In this document: piece after piece, positions 34,270 through 34,331 of the stretch
How positions within the stretch are numbered: the stretch's first letter is position 1
Layout of the letters: each line of letters starts with the position of its first letter
NCBI GenBank assembly: GCA_964544865.1
Contig: CAZJDV010000018.1
Span: forward strand, 1 to 34,331
Reading direction: 5' to 3'
DNA from: CAZJDV01 sp964544865
GTDB taxonomy: Bacteria > Chloroflexota > Dehalococcoidia > Lucifugimonadales > CAJWER01
Length of the DNA: 34,331 bases
The notes under the pieces: model-generated
Told to the model about the DNA's origin: nothing
The model's input: the letters and a program-made list of their open reading frames with translations, nothing else
The model's database searches: none
Translations under genes and position numbers: made by a program

Positions 34270-34331
34270 GGAGGGATGGGTGAGCGGTTAATACCACCAG
34301 ACTGTAAATCTGGCGCCCGGAAGGGCTACGT
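34270..34331 (+). tRNA. tRNA-Tyr(GTA), cut by the window end
   Basis: The 5' part of a class II tRNA is visible: acceptor GGAGGGA, D arm with GAGCGGTTAA, anticodon stem CCAGA/TCTGG around CTGTAAA (anticodon GTA), and the start of a long variable arm (GCCCGGAAGGGC). The T arm and 3' acceptor lie beyond the edge. Confidence 0.85.

Noticed and set aside
1..34331. CRISPR arrays, insertion sequences, integrase or transposase genes.
   Set aside because: No regularly spaced repeats and no such protein motifs were seen in any frame.

Overview
The window looks like a bacterial metagenome-assembled scaffold of fairly high G+C, with frequent GTG and TTG starts and no phage or transposase genes. The gene content (phytanoyl-CoA-dioxygenase-like, SMP-30, hydantoinase HyuA/HyuB, DUF1800 and NHL families beside a MoxR/NorD pair, SelA and a short SpeD) suggests Chloroflexota of the SAR202/Dehalococcoidia type. 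That assignment is inference only. Two 10-base N runs (3528-3537 and 5016-5025) divide the sequence into three contigs.

Layout. 1-1954: an alpha/beta hydrolase and a divergent threonine aldolase. 2035-3901: a less G+C-rich defence-like cassette on the minus strand, made of an Mrr-type nuclease and a broken ParB-like gene. 4070-7071: rarA, interrupted by a foreign mannonate-dehydratase-like fragment at a scaffold gap, and selA. 7295-12881: coaE, a MoxR/CbbQ ATPase, a NUDIX hydrolase and a 1087-residue NorD-like VWA protein. 12993-13298: a small gene that reads through an in-frame TGA followed by a SECIS-like hairpin, and so is a probable selenoprotein. 13395-16010: a GNAT acetyltransferase, then a polyamine cluster (speD, speB and a frame-broken MTA/SAH-nucleosidase-like gene). 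16260-16333: tRNA-Thr(TGT) with a good promoter.

16334-34090 is a 17.7-kb block of catabolic and stress genes: SDR, CinA/PncC, MsrB, RmuC, M20 peptidase, PhyH dioxygenase, SMP-30 lactonase, a sarcosine-oxidase-type flavoenzyme, an M19 dipeptidase, HyuA/HyuB, DUF1800, an NHL propeller and a 3-hydroxyisobutyrate-dehydrogenase-like enzyme. It ends with a degraded copy of the 3' half of the tRNA-Thr in the same orientation, which is the geometry of an old tRNA-targeted island. No integrase remains. A tRNA-Tyr(GTA) runs off the right edge.

How the genes connect. selA supplies the selenocysteine machinery that the TGA-containing gene needs. SpeD and SpeB provide decarboxylated AdoMet and putrescine, and the nucleosidase would clear the methylthioadenosine by-product. 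The MoxR ATPase and the VWA protein form a chaperone pair with no obvious client in the window. Between 20 and 34 kb, several enzymes suggest scavenging of amides, N-methyl amino acids, dipeptides and lactones.

Sequence quality matters here. Five otherwise intact genes show single-base frameshifts, several of them in short homopolymers and all resolved by adding one base. Many of these 'pseudogenes' may be sequencing artefacts.
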